DNA of 64,000 nucleotides. Source: WVYX01 sp039592335. Lineage in GTDB: Bacteria > Gemmatimonadota > Gemmatimonadetes > Gemmatimonadales > GWC2-71-9. How positions within the stretch are numbered: position 1 is the first letter of the stretch; each line of letters starts with the position of its first letter. A program made the position numbers and the translations under genes. The notes beneath the pieces are model-generated. The model had not been told where the DNA came from. It made no database searches and saw only the letters and a program-made list of their open reading frames with translations. Below, piece by piece: positions 1-7,630 of this stretch. Location of the stretch: assembly GCA_039592335.1 (NCBI GenBank), contig JBDHBX010000002.1, positions 124,001-188,000 of the forward strand, given 5' to 3'.

Positions 1-1394
1 AGACCGTCGTGCTCGATCGACACGAGGACGGCTCCGTGGAGGTCACTGTCACGAGCACGTTTGCGGGCTCGGGTCGAACGACCCCCTACGTGCATCGCCG
101 CTTTCACAAGGACGAGACGAACGAGCTCCGCGTGTTTCTGCACGGGGGCGATGACCGGGTGTTGGTGCGCGGCCGGGGTTACGGGATCACACTGCGCGTC
201 GTCGGTGGCGGCAGCGACGAAGTCGTCGACTCCTCACGCGTCGGCATGGTCCACTTCCATGCGACCGGGGAGGATCGGGTGAGCGGGCCCACGACGGTCG
301 TGGTGGACCGGCGGACCTACACGCCTCCTCCCAAGCGCTTTGAGACTGAGCTCCCCCCGCGCGATTGGGGACGGCGCTGGCAGGGCTCGTTCTGGCTCGC
401 GGCCGGACCGGACATCGGGATCTTCCTGGGTGCCGGTGCGAACGTCACGCACTATGCGTTCCGGGCACTTCCCTATGGTTCGTGGTCGCAGGTGCGCGCC
501 GGGTACGCCACGGGTGCCAAGACGGGGCGGATCGATTTCGAGCTGGACACGTACTGGTCCAACTCGCGAGTGCACTTGCTTACCTACCTGCTGGCCTCCG
601 GTGTCGAGACCCTGCGCTTCTTCGGACTGGGCAACGAAACCGAGCTCACCCAGCCGGACGACTACTACCGGGTGAGTCAGCGACAGGTCACGTTCGAGCA
701 GTTGCTCGTCCTGCCCTTGGGACGCACGGCGCAGTTTGGGATCGGGCCGCGGGTGAACTACTTCAACACGCGGGAGCAGCCGGGACGCATCATCGCCGAC
801 CTGATGCCCTACGGATCTGGGCAGTTCGGGGAATTGGGGCTCGTGGGCGCCGTTCGGCTGGACACCCGCGACCTGCCGTCCTGGCCCACGCGGGGCTGGT
901 TCATCGACCTCGGCGGGAGCGTCTACCCCACGGTGTGGGACGTGGAGGAGACGTTCGGTGAGGCGCACGGCATCGTGCGCGCCTACCTTAGCGCGCCGTC
1001 GGCCCCGCTGCAGCCGACCCTCGCGTTGCGCGCCGGCGGCAGGAAGGTGTGGGGACGCTTCCCGTTTCAGCAGGCTGCCTACATCGGCGATCAGGAGACG
1101 GTGCGCCTCGGCCGGCAGCACCGCTTCGGAGGTGATGCCGCGGTGTGGGGCAACGCGGAGGTGCGGTTGGGCCTCACCCGTCTCTTCCTGCTCCTCCCGG
1201 GGCAGATCGGCCTCTTCGGCCTGGGGGACATCGGCCGCGTGTACCTGGACGGCGAAGACTCCAACCGGTGGCACTGGGCGGCCGGCGGCGGCGTGTGGCT
1301 CTCCTTCGTGGGGCGCATGGCCACGACCACCCTGTCGGTGGCTGCCAGCGACGAACGGGTCGGAGTGTACTTCGGGTCGGGCTTTGCGTTCTAG
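1..1394 (+). CDS. Outer-membrane beta-barrel protein (Omp85/surface-antigen-like), C-terminal part
   Basis: The reading frame is open from the first base, so the gene begins before the window; the GTG at position 9 is only an internal codon. The first ~75 residues contain Gly/Asp-rich beta segments (GGDDRVLV, GGGSDEVVD). The rest alternates short hydrophobic and polar strands rich in Tyr, Gly and Arg and ends in Phe (YFGSGFAF), as transmembrane barrels do. The layout resembles the barrel end of large proteins annotated as phosphoesterase or surface antigen (D15) in Bacteroidota and relatives. The amino-terminal domain is not visible, so its biochemical role cannot be stated. The gene ends 61 bases before fabH. 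Confidence 0.65.
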   Translation, partial: TVVLDRHEDGSVEVTVTSTFAGSGRTTPYVHRRFHKDETNELRVFLHGGDDRVLVRGRGYGITLRVVGGGSDEVVDSSRVGMVHFHATGEDRVSGPTTVVVDRRTYTPPPKRFETELPPRDWGRRWQGSFWLAAGPDIGIFLGAGANVTHYAFRALPYGSWSQVRAGYATGAKTGRIDFELDTYWSNSRVHLLTYLLASGVETLRFFGLGNETELTQPDDYYRVSQRQVTFEQLLVLPLGRTAQFGIGPRVNYFNTREQPGRIIADLMPYGSGQFGELGLVGAVRLDTRDLPSWPTRGWFIDLGGSVYPTVWDVEETFGEAHGIVRAYLSAPSAPLQPTLALRAGGRKVWGRFPFQQAAYIGDQETVRLGRQHRFGGDAAVWGNAEVRLGLTRLFLLLPGQIGLFGLGDIGRVYLDGEDSNRWHWAAGGGVWLSFVGRMATTTLSVAASDERVGVYFGSGFAF

Positions 1395-1455
1395 CCCGGC
1401 GATTGACCTCGCCGTGCTCCCAGGGTAGGAATCAGGGGGACTTGTGGAGGATGGG

Positions 1456-2460
1456 ATGATGACCCGCCTGGCGCGCATCGCCGGAATCGGACACCATGTG
1501 CCTCCCGAGGTCGTGACGAACCACGATCTCGCGGAGCTGATGGACACTTCGGACGAGTGGATTCAGGAACGCACGGGCATTCGGGAGCGGCACTTTGCCG
1601 CTGACGGCGTACGGTGTACCGATCTGGGTGTCGAGGCCACGCGGGCGGCGCTGAACGACGCCGGCTGGGCACCCGCAGACGTCCAGTTCATCATCTTCGC
1701 AACGCTCTCGCCGGATCTCTACTTCCCCGGCAACTCGGTGTTGCTGCAGCGGGAGTTGGAGCTGCCCGGCGTCGGCTGCCTCGACGTGCGCAACCAGTGT
1801 ACCGGTTTCGTGTACGCGGTCTCCGTGGCCGATGCGTTCATCCGCATGGGATTGTACGATCGCGTGCTCGTGATAGGGGCCGAGAAACACTCGGCCGGGC
1901 TGCGCATGGACACCCAGGGACGCGACACGGCGGTGCTGTTCGGCGACGGTGGCGGCGCGGCGTGCCTCGAGGCGACCGACGGCGCGGACGGGAGCCATCT
2001 CATCTGGCACCACCTGCACGCCGACGGACGCTTTGCCGAGGAACTGTGCATCCTCAAGCCGGGAGCGGGCAGCAAGCCGTGGATCACGAAGGAGATGATC
2101 GAGGAGGGATCAGTCCACCCGTACATGAACGGGCGCGAGGTGTTCAAGCACGCGGTGACGCGATTCCCCGAGGTGATCATGGAGGCCTTGAATCGGGAGG
2201 GGCTCACCGGCGACGAGGTGGACCTCGTGATTCCTCACCAAGCCAACGAGCGCATCACGGAGGCCGTGCGGAAACGCTTCAAGGGCGACCCCGAGAAGGT
2301 CTACAGCAACATCGCCAAGTACGGGAACACGACCGCGGCCAGCATCCCCATCGCCTTGAGTGAGGCCGTGGCCGAGGGACGAGTCGAGCGGGGCAGCCTG
2401 GTGTGCCTCGTGGCCTTCGGCTCCGGGTTCACCTGGGGTGCGAATCTGCTGCGCTATTGA
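1456..2460 (+). CDS. fabH: 3-oxoacyl-ACP synthase III (KAS III)
   Basis: KAS III enzymes condense an acyl-CoA with malonyl-ACP and start fatty-acid synthesis in the cytoplasm. The protein is 334 residues, the usual size. The catalytic triad is visible: Cys115 in NQCTGF, His261 in IPHQANERI and Asn291 in YGNTTAAS. The conserved early segment TSDEWIQERTGI is present. I chose ATG 1456 because a GGAGG at 1446-1450 lies five bases upstream; GTG 1444 sits in front of that site and is less likely. The NQCTGF form of the active-site loop also occurs in KAS III-like enzymes of secondary metabolism, so the acyl donor is uncertain. No other fatty-acid gene lies nearby. Confidence 0.93.
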   Translation: MMTRLARIAGIGHHVPPEVVTNHDLAELMDTSDEWIQERTGIRERHFAADGVRCTDLGVEATRAALNDAGWAPADVQFIIFATLSPDLYFPGNSVLLQRELELPGVGCLDVRNQCTGFVYAVSVADAFIRMGLYDRVLVIGAEKHSAGLRMDTQGRDTAVLFGDGGGAACLEATDGADGSHLIWHHLHADGRFAEELCILKPGAGSKPWITKEMIEEGSVHPYMNGREVFKHAVTRFPEVIMEALNREGLTGDEVDLVIPHQANERITEAVRKRFKGDPEKVYSNIAKYGNTTAASIPIALSEAVAEGRVERGSLVCLVAFGSGFTWGANLLRY

Positions 2461-2480
2461 TTTGTAGAGAGTAGCGTGAT

Positions 2481-2516
2481 GCGCCGCCTGCGTTCCCTCA
2501 GGAATGTCGGCGGCGC
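2481..2516 (+). terminator. Candidate hairpin terminator after fabH
   Basis: An 8-bp perfect inverted repeat (GCGCCGCC / GGCGGCGC) with a 20-base loop starts 21 bases after the fabH stop. No T-run follows, so termination is inferred from position and stem only. Confidence 0.35.
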
Positions 2517-2614
2517 TGCTGTGTTCGCGCCCGAGGTGTGATGGGGCTGTGCGGGGAACTCCGTGCTGAGTGGCGCGTTGCAGTAGACAGAGTCTCCGAC
2601 GTCGAGGACAGCCC

Positions 2615-3289
2615 GTGCTCCTTCCCAGACGCATCACGCTCCTGGTTCCCTTCCTCGTGGTCGCCGCGCTGCGTCCCGTGCAAGGCGTGCAGCTCGAGGA
2701 GGCGCCGCTGTTGGAGGAGCGGTTCGATGACGGCTGGGACGAGCGCTGGAACGAAGAGCGGCTCGCGTGGCGCAAGACGCGATTCCGCGTGGTCGAGCAG
2801 GGCGACGACCTCGTGCTCCGGGCCGATAGCTGGCGCGCGGCGGCCGGGCTGTGGACACGCGTGACGGTCGACGCCCCAACGTCCGGCCGCATCGCGTGGC
2901 GCTGGAAGATCGAGCGTCCGGTGCGCCGCACCGGCAGGGAGCGGGAGAAGGGGGGCGACGACTACGCGGCGCGGGTCTTCATCGTCTTCGGCGGGGCGTT
3001 CGCCGGACCCGACACGCGCGCGGTCTGCTACGTCTGGGCCCAGGACCTCCCGGTGGGCAGCGTGTTTGCCAGCCCGTATACGGACAACGTCGCGATGATC
3101 GTGGTGGCGAGCGGTGAGGATGGGGTGGGGGAGTGGGCCAACGTCGAGCGTGACTTCGTCTCCGACTATCACGCGTTCTTCAACGAGCTACCGGCAACGG
3201 TGTCGGGCGTAGCCGTCATGGTGGACACCGACAACACATGGAGCGAGGCACGTACCCTTTTTGACGACATCGTGCTGACCGCCCGTTGA
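2615..3289 (+). CDS. DUF3047 family exported protein
   Basis: A 224-residue protein with an N-terminal hydrophobic stretch (TLLVPFLVVAAL) that looks like a signal peptide, so it probably acts in the envelope. The body matches the DUF3047 pattern: an early Trp-rich strand (FDDGWDERW), then GRIAWRWKI and the block GGDDYAARVFIVFGG, then a closing segment on a dated strand (SEARTLFDDIVLTAR). The fold is thought to be a beta-sandwich of unknown function. The frame is open further upstream, but GTG 2615 has a GAGGA at 2604-2608 six bases ahead and places the signal peptide at the start. It stands alone between fabH and an Lrp-type domain gene. Confidence 0.75.
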   Translation: MLLPRRITLLVPFLVVAALRPVQGVQLEEAPLLEERFDDGWDERWNEERLAWRKTRFRVVEQGDDLVLRADSWRAAAGLWTRVTVDAPTSGRIAWRWKIERPVRRTGREREKGGDDYAARVFIVFGGAFAGPDTRAVCYVWAQDLPVGSVFASPYTDNVAMIVVASGEDGVGEWANVERDFVSDYHAFFNELPATVSGVAVMVDTDNTWSEARTLFDDIVLTAR

Positions 3290-3342
3290 CGGCATTCGAC
3301 GAGCCTCTATCTTCGCCAGGTAACAGGAAAGGTGGTGTGGCG

Positions 3343-3627
3343 ATGGTCTCAGCCGTGGTGCTGCTGAACGTGGAGCGCAATCAGATCAATGAGGTGGCCG
3401 AGAGGTTGGCGGCGATCGAGGGAGTTTCCGAGGTCCATTCCGTGGCGGGCCGCTACGACTTGGTCGCGATCTTGCGCGTGCGGACCAACGAAGAGCTCGC
3501 CGATCTCGTCACGGCGCAGATGCTCAAGCTCGAGAGCATCCAGAGCACGGAGACCCTCATTGCCTTCCGAGCGTACTCGCGCCACGACCTTGAGGCGGCG
3601 TTCTCGCTCGGGCCGACGGAAGCCTAG
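3343..3627 (+). CDS. Stand-alone Lrp/AsnC ligand-binding (RAM) domain protein
   Basis: A 94-residue protein made of only the alpha-beta ligand-binding domain of Lrp/AsnC regulators; there is no helix-turn-helix. Features of the fold are the opening strand VSAVVLLNV, the glycine loop after the first helix (EGVSEVHSVAGRYDLVAI), and the later segment ESIQSTETLIAF. Such single-domain proteins form oligomers and bind amino acids or other small ligands; the target here is unknown. ATG 3343 is preceded by AGGTGG at 3330-3335. The stop overlaps the end of the converging lipoprotein gene by four bases. Confidence 0.82.
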   Translation: MVSAVVLLNVERNQINEVAERLAAIEGVSEVHSVAGRYDLVAILRVRTNEELADLVTAQMLKLESIQSTETLIAFRAYSRHDLEAAFSLGPTEA

Positions 3628-3845
3628 TCGGGCTGGCGCCGCAACGAGTCCTCGCGGGCCCGGCGCGCCGCCGCTGAGTCCGATGCCTGCAATGCTCCCC
3701 GCACGCCTCCCGCCCCCGGCAGGCTCGACTCTCCGATGATGCTGTCGCGCTGACGCCGCGTGAGGGTGTCGGCGCTCGACTCTCCACCATCCCCACCGCC
3801 GCAGGCTGTCAGCAGCATCACGGTCGCCACTGCGATGATCCGCAT
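3624..3845 (-). CDS. Small lipoprotein of unknown function
   Basis: A 73-residue product with a classic lipoprotein signal: short charged start, hydrophobic core, lipobox LLTAC with Cys at residue 15, then a Gly/Asp-rich linker. The mature part is rich in Arg, Ser, Asp and Ala (for example DSAAARRAREDSLRRQPD), likely extended or helical. Its ATG lies one base after the stop of the aminopropyltransferase-like gene, with a GGAGG inside the end of that gene, so the two are translationally linked. No family recognised. Confidence 0.7.
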   Translation of the reverse strand: MRIIAVATVMLLTACGGGDGGESSADTLTRRQRDSIIGESSLPGAGGVRGALQASDSAAARRAREDSLRRQPD

Positions 3846-3846
3846 G

Positions 3847-6240
3847 TCATCCTCCGGTGTGTGTCTCGACCTGGAAACGATAGAGAGTCGCGGCTCCCCC
3901 GTATGTGAGCGCCGCCACGCCCAGGACGAGTGGTGAGCCCCACTCCAGCGCGATCAGCGCGGCGATCGGAGCGGCCACCACCGACGCAAAGCCGTTGGCG
4001 GCCCAGGCCCACGCGACGCGCTCGGGACGCCCTTCAGCCAGCCGTCTGAGCCCGAGTGGGAACGGCATCCCCATCAGCACCGCTACGGGCGCGAGCGCGA
4101 GCAGTGCCGAGCCCGCCCTGAGCGCGAGAGGGGCCGGCTGGAGCACGTGCACCAGGGAGAGCCCCACCAGGCCGAACATCGCCAGCGCTACGGCGAGCAC
4201 GGCGGCAGCGATCCATCCCGTGCCGACGCCGAGCCGATCCGACCAGAGGCTGCCGATTCCCGAGCCGATGAGCAAAACGGCGAGTACGGCCGCGACCGCG
4301 TACACCGGGTGGCCGAGCAGGAGGCTCAGCTGCTGGATCGCCGCTATCTCGGCCGCGAGGTAGGCCAGCCCGATCGCGCCGAAATACGCGATGAGACCCG
4401 CGAGTCCGCCGCTGACCGGCGTACGGATCACGGCGGGGAGCAGCATGAGGAGCGTCGCGAGGACGGCGCTCTGCACGAGCGTCGCGACCAGTGCGATGTA
4501 CCCCCACTCGGCGAACGGAAGCCAGCTGCCTTGGTCGGTGCGGAGGAAGGTGCCGAGGGACCGTCCGCGCAGGAAGTGATGTGGGTACGGACGGGCATCG
4601 GTGGCCGGCGCCACGTCGAATGGGTAGGTGGCCGCGAACCGCTGCAGCTCTGAGCCGCCGGCGACAGCCGCGCGGGCCGCGTTGAACAGGACCGGCTCCT
4701 CCAGGATGTGGAAGCGTGCCGCAGGGGCATCGAGGCCGGGGTACCAGTCGAGGTCGAGTTGCCGCATGGTGGCCCAGGTGCGCAAGGCCTCGAGCTCAGT
4801 CGCGTCGAAGCCTCCCGGCTTGGCCAACAGCGTCACCGTCCCCCAGCTGCGCGCCACGACGAGTCCGTGGTGCGCGCCGTCGGGCGCCACCCGCCGCAGC
4901 GCCTCGGCGGCGGTCAGGATTGCGCGGACGCTCTCCCGCGGGGGCGCCGTGAGCCACTTCGACACCGCGAGCACGCCGCGGTCGCTCAGGAGCTCCAGAT
5001 AGCTCGTGTACCCCTCGACAGTGTGGAGGAAGTCCTCGTTGAGGGCGTGGAGCCCGGCGGCGCCCGTCCCCATCCCACCGGTGGGACCAACACTCACCAG
5101 GTCGAACGTCTGCGTCGTGCGCGATACGAACGAGCGAGCGTCGCCCGTCTTCCAGTGTACCGCGGTGTCGGCGAGACGGGGGGCGGCCTCCGTCGTCAGG
5201 GTGACGATGGCCGGAAGCAGCTCGCTCGCCGTCACATGACGAGCGCCATGGGCGAGGGCAGTCCACACCTCCGTCCCGCCCCCGGCACCGATCACGAGCA
5301 CCCGGTCGCGCGCGCCGAGCGCGTACGGCAGCGCCGCAGGCAGCCACTCCAGCAGAGCCAGCGCAGCCTGATCGCTGTCCCAGTCCGCGACCGCACCGGC
5401 GAGATGGCCATCCACGAACAGCGCCAGCTGGCGGGGGAACTCACCGCTGAAGCCGAGGGAGAGCCCGGGTGCGTAGCGGAAGGCCGGCGCGTCCACGGCC
5501 GTTACCCATCCCAGCGGGCTGGAAACCGATGCGGTGCGGCGCGCTTCCGGGTATGCCTCTACCTGGGGCAGGCCCTTGTACGGTGTGATCTCGAGGCGCC
5601 ACGGGGGGGTTGCCATGGCGGCCAGCGCGATCACCAGGGTCAGCCACGTGAGGCCCCGCGCCGGGAGACGCCACTCGACGGTGCGGGCCGCGACGATCGC
5701 CGCGACCGCGGCACACAGCGCCGGAGTGGCCAGGGCATGATCGGGCGGCAGGACCCAGAGTACCCCGACCGCTGCGGCAGCGCCGAGGCCAGACCCCACG
5801 AAGCTCGCCCCGTACACTCCGCCGGGTCGGTCCACATGGCGGCTGAGGACGAGCAGGATCGCGAGCGCGCCGGCGGCAACCGGCACGGCGAGGAGCAGGT
5901 ACACCCCGGCCAAACGCGGCCAGGCACTGGCGTTCCATGCGAGCTGTGTCGGATCCACAGCGAGGCGTTCGGCGGCGGCCGGGCAGAGCACGAGCGTCGC
6001 GGCCGCCACGACGGCGACACGTGGGAACCAGCGCTCGGCAGCGGCCCGCTCCACGTTGCCGGCCAACGCCAGCAGCGTGCCGCTGGCGCCGAACCCCAGC
6101 ATGGCCACGCCGATCGCCATGTAGGCGAAGTGATGGAACTGCTCGATGGCGAAGACCCGCACGAGCAGGATCTCGTAGGAGAGGATGCCGGCAGAGACCA
6201 GACCGACGGCCGCCAGCCGGGAACGATCGGTGGCGCTCAG
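3847..6240 (-). CDS. Membrane-bound spermidine-synthase-like (aminopropyltransferase-fold) protein
   Basis: About 797 residues. N-terminal membrane helices are followed by a SAM-binding Rossmann domain with a clear glycine loop (VIGAGGGTEVWTAL), then acidic and aromatic residues of the spermidine-synthase fold, then a second block of membrane helices. Members of this family are membrane proteins of mostly unproved substrate. The first in-frame GTG (6162) would remove the conserved first helix (AAVGLVSAGILSYEILLVRV), which is encoded just upstream. No ATG, GTG or TTG restores it; the only candidate is a CTG at 6238-6240 overlapping the stop of the preceding gene. The true start is therefore uncertain. 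A small lipoprotein gene follows directly. Confidence 0.75.
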   Translation of the reverse strand: MSATDRSRLAAVGLVSAGILSYEILLVRVFAIEQFHHFAYMAIGVAMLGFGASGTLLALAGNVERAAAERWFPRVAVVAAATLVLCPAAAERLAVDPTQLAWNASAWPRLAGVYLLLAVPVAAGALAILLVLSRHVDRPGGVYGASFVGSGLGAAAAVGVLWVLPPDHALATPALCAAVAAIVAARTVEWRLPARGLTWLTLVIALAAMATPPWRLEITPYKGLPQVEAYPEARRTASVSSPLGWVTAVDAPAFRYAPGLSLGFSGEFPRQLALFVDGHLAGAVADWDSDQAALALLEWLPAALPYALGARDRVLVIGAGGGTEVWTALAHGARHVTASELLPAIVTLTTEAAPRLADTAVHWKTGDARSFVSRTTQTFDLVSVGPTGGMGTGAAGLHALNEDFLHTVEGYTSYLELLSDRGVLAVSKWLTAPPRESVRAILTAAEALRRVAPDGAHHGLVVARSWGTVTLLAKPGGFDATELEALRTWATMRQLDLDWYPGLDAPAARFHILEEPVLFNAARAAVAGGSELQRFAATYPFDVAPATDARPYPHHFLRGRSLGTFLRTDQGSWLPFAEWGYIALVATLVQSAVLATLLMLLPAVIRTPVSGGLAGLIAYFGAIGLAYLAAEIAAIQQLSLLLGHPVYAVAAVLAVLLIGSGIGSLWSDRLGVGTGWIAAAVLAVALAMFGLVGLSLVHVLQPAPLALRAGSALLALAPVAVLMGMPFPLGLRRLAEGRPERVAWAWAANGFASVVAAPIAALIALEWGSPLVLGVAALTYGGAATLYRFQVETHTGG

Positions 6241-6992
6241 CGGAGCCCCTGTAGCATCGGAACGAACCGCACCGGCATGAGACTCCGGGTGGTCACCTCT
6301 CCCTCATCGTCCTTGAGAATGAGGATGAGGTTCTGCGCACCGTAGACGCTGCCGACCGGGATCACCATGCGCCCGCCCGGCACGAGCTGCTCGACGAGCG
6401 CTGGAGGGATGTAGGTGGGGGCGGCCGTCACGATGACCGCGTCGAAGGGCGCCTCCTCCGGCCAGCCGAAGTGTCCGTCCGCGTGGCGCACGGCCACGTC
6501 GACGTACCCGAGCCGCTCCAGCCGCGCGCGCGCGCTCGCGGCGAGGGCGCCGAAGATCTCGAGCGTGTGCACCTCGACTCCCACCTCGGCCAGGACCGCT
6601 GCCTGGTACCCCGAGCCGGTTCCGACCTCGAGCACCTTCATTCCGGGGGACAGTCCCAGCACCTCGGTCATGTACGCCACGATGTACGGCTGGGAGATGG
6701 TCTGCCCGTGCTCGATGGGGAGGGGGTGATCGCCGTACGCGCGCCGCAGGTGCTCGCGTGGGACGAACTCGTGGCGCGGCACCGTGCGCATGGCACGCAG
6801 CGTGGCCGAGTCTGTGACACCGTACGCGTAGATGAGATCCGCCATCCGCTCGCGCTGCTCGTGGTAGGGATCGCCCTCCTGTGCGGCGGCGGTCGTAACC
6901 CCGAGGAGCGGGACGAGCAGCCAAGCGAAGTGGCGCGTACGGCTACCCGGCAATCGAGCCCAGCACGCGCTTGTCCAGTCGGTGGCCTCCAT
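6237..6992 (-). CDS. pcm: Exported protein-L-isoaspartate O-methyltransferase
   Basis: Repairs isoaspartyl damage in proteins by methyl transfer from SAM. The core matches Pcm: VPRHEFVP, the segment HGQTISQPYIVAYM, the SAM loop VLEVGTGSGYQAAVLA, and the ending FDAVIVTAAPTYIPPALVEQL. Unusually, the enzyme is preceded by a hydrophobic signal-like segment (FAWLLVPLLGVTTAAAQ), suggesting export to the periplasm, whereas typical Pcm is cytoplasmic. ATG 6992 overlaps the esterase gene by 50 bases; a TTG near 6956 is an alternative start and keeps the signal. The stop overlaps the likely start of the next gene. Confidence 0.85.
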   Translation of the reverse strand: MEATDWTSACWARLPGSRTRHFAWLLVPLLGVTTAAAQEGDPYHEQRERMADLIYAYGVTDSATLRAMRTVPRHEFVPREHLRRAYGDHPLPIEHGQTISQPYIVAYMTEVLGLSPGMKVLEVGTGSGYQAAVLAEVGVEVHTLEIFGALAASARARLERLGYVDVAVRHADGHFGWPEEAPFDAVIVTAAPTYIPPALVEQLVPGGRMVIPVGSVYGAQNLILILKDDEGEVTTRSLMPVRFVPMLQGLR

Positions 6993-7587
6993 TGTACTTG
7001 ATCGTCTCGTACGGGATGTCGTGCTCGAGGAGACGTGCCTCGGATTCCTCGAGCTTGGGCGCGGGCACGAGCTCGTCCCGTGTGCCCACCACGAGCGTGA
7101 GGCGCGAGTCCTCCAGCTTGGCCCATGCCACGTCCAGGTCGAGGTCGGTCGGGAGGATCTGCCCCCACAGGATGAGCCGGTCGGCGATGGCGTTGCCGTG
7201 ACTGATCCAGCGCGCGGCGGTGTGGGCGCCCTGGGAGAAGCCCAACACACACACGGTGACCGACGACCGGTCCGTCTGCTTGAATACGTGCTGATAGAGT
7301 GCGTCGAGGTAGCTGACGTAGTCCGCGATCTCGGCGAGGCGGTCCTCGCGGGTCATCCAGCTGGCACCGACGGTTCCGCCGTCGTGGTCGGTGTAGTAGC
7401 GGGAGAGTCCCTCGGGCGCGATCACCAGCCGCTGGCCGTCGTCGAGCACCTCGAAGTGCTCGAGGAACTCCTGGGCCAGCTCCCCGTACCCGTGGCACAC
7501 GAACCACACCTGGCGCAGTTGATTGCCGGACGATCCCAGCGTGAAGTACCGGGCCGTGCGCGGAACCGGGAAGTGATGCTGCTGCAT
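6943..7587 (-). CDS. Alpha/beta-hydrolase, carboxylesterase/phospholipase family
   Basis: A 214-residue cytoplasmic hydrolase; no signal peptide. The nucleophile elbow GFSQG gives the catalytic Ser, the oxyanion region is CHGYGEL, the acid is likely the Asp in VGTRDELV, and the His is in NGGHRLD near the end. Length and motif order match the small carboxylesterase group (PF02230). The substrate cannot be read from sequence. It heads a run with pcm and the aminopropyltransferase-like gene on the same strand. Confidence 0.8.
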   Translation of the reverse strand: MQQHHFPVPRTARYFTLGSSGNQLRQVWFVCHGYGELAQEFLEHFEVLDDGQRLVIAPEGLSRYYTDHDGGTVGASWMTREDRLAEIADYVSYLDALYQHVFKQTDRSSVTVCVLGFSQGAHTAARWISHGNAIADRLILWGQILPTDLDLDVAWAKLEDSRLTLVVGTRDELVPAPKLEESEARLLEHDIPYETIKYNGGHRLDKRVLGSIAG

Positions 7588-7630
7588 ATCGCCAACTTAT
7601 CCCGCGAGATTGCGGCCGGCGAGGGTTGGC

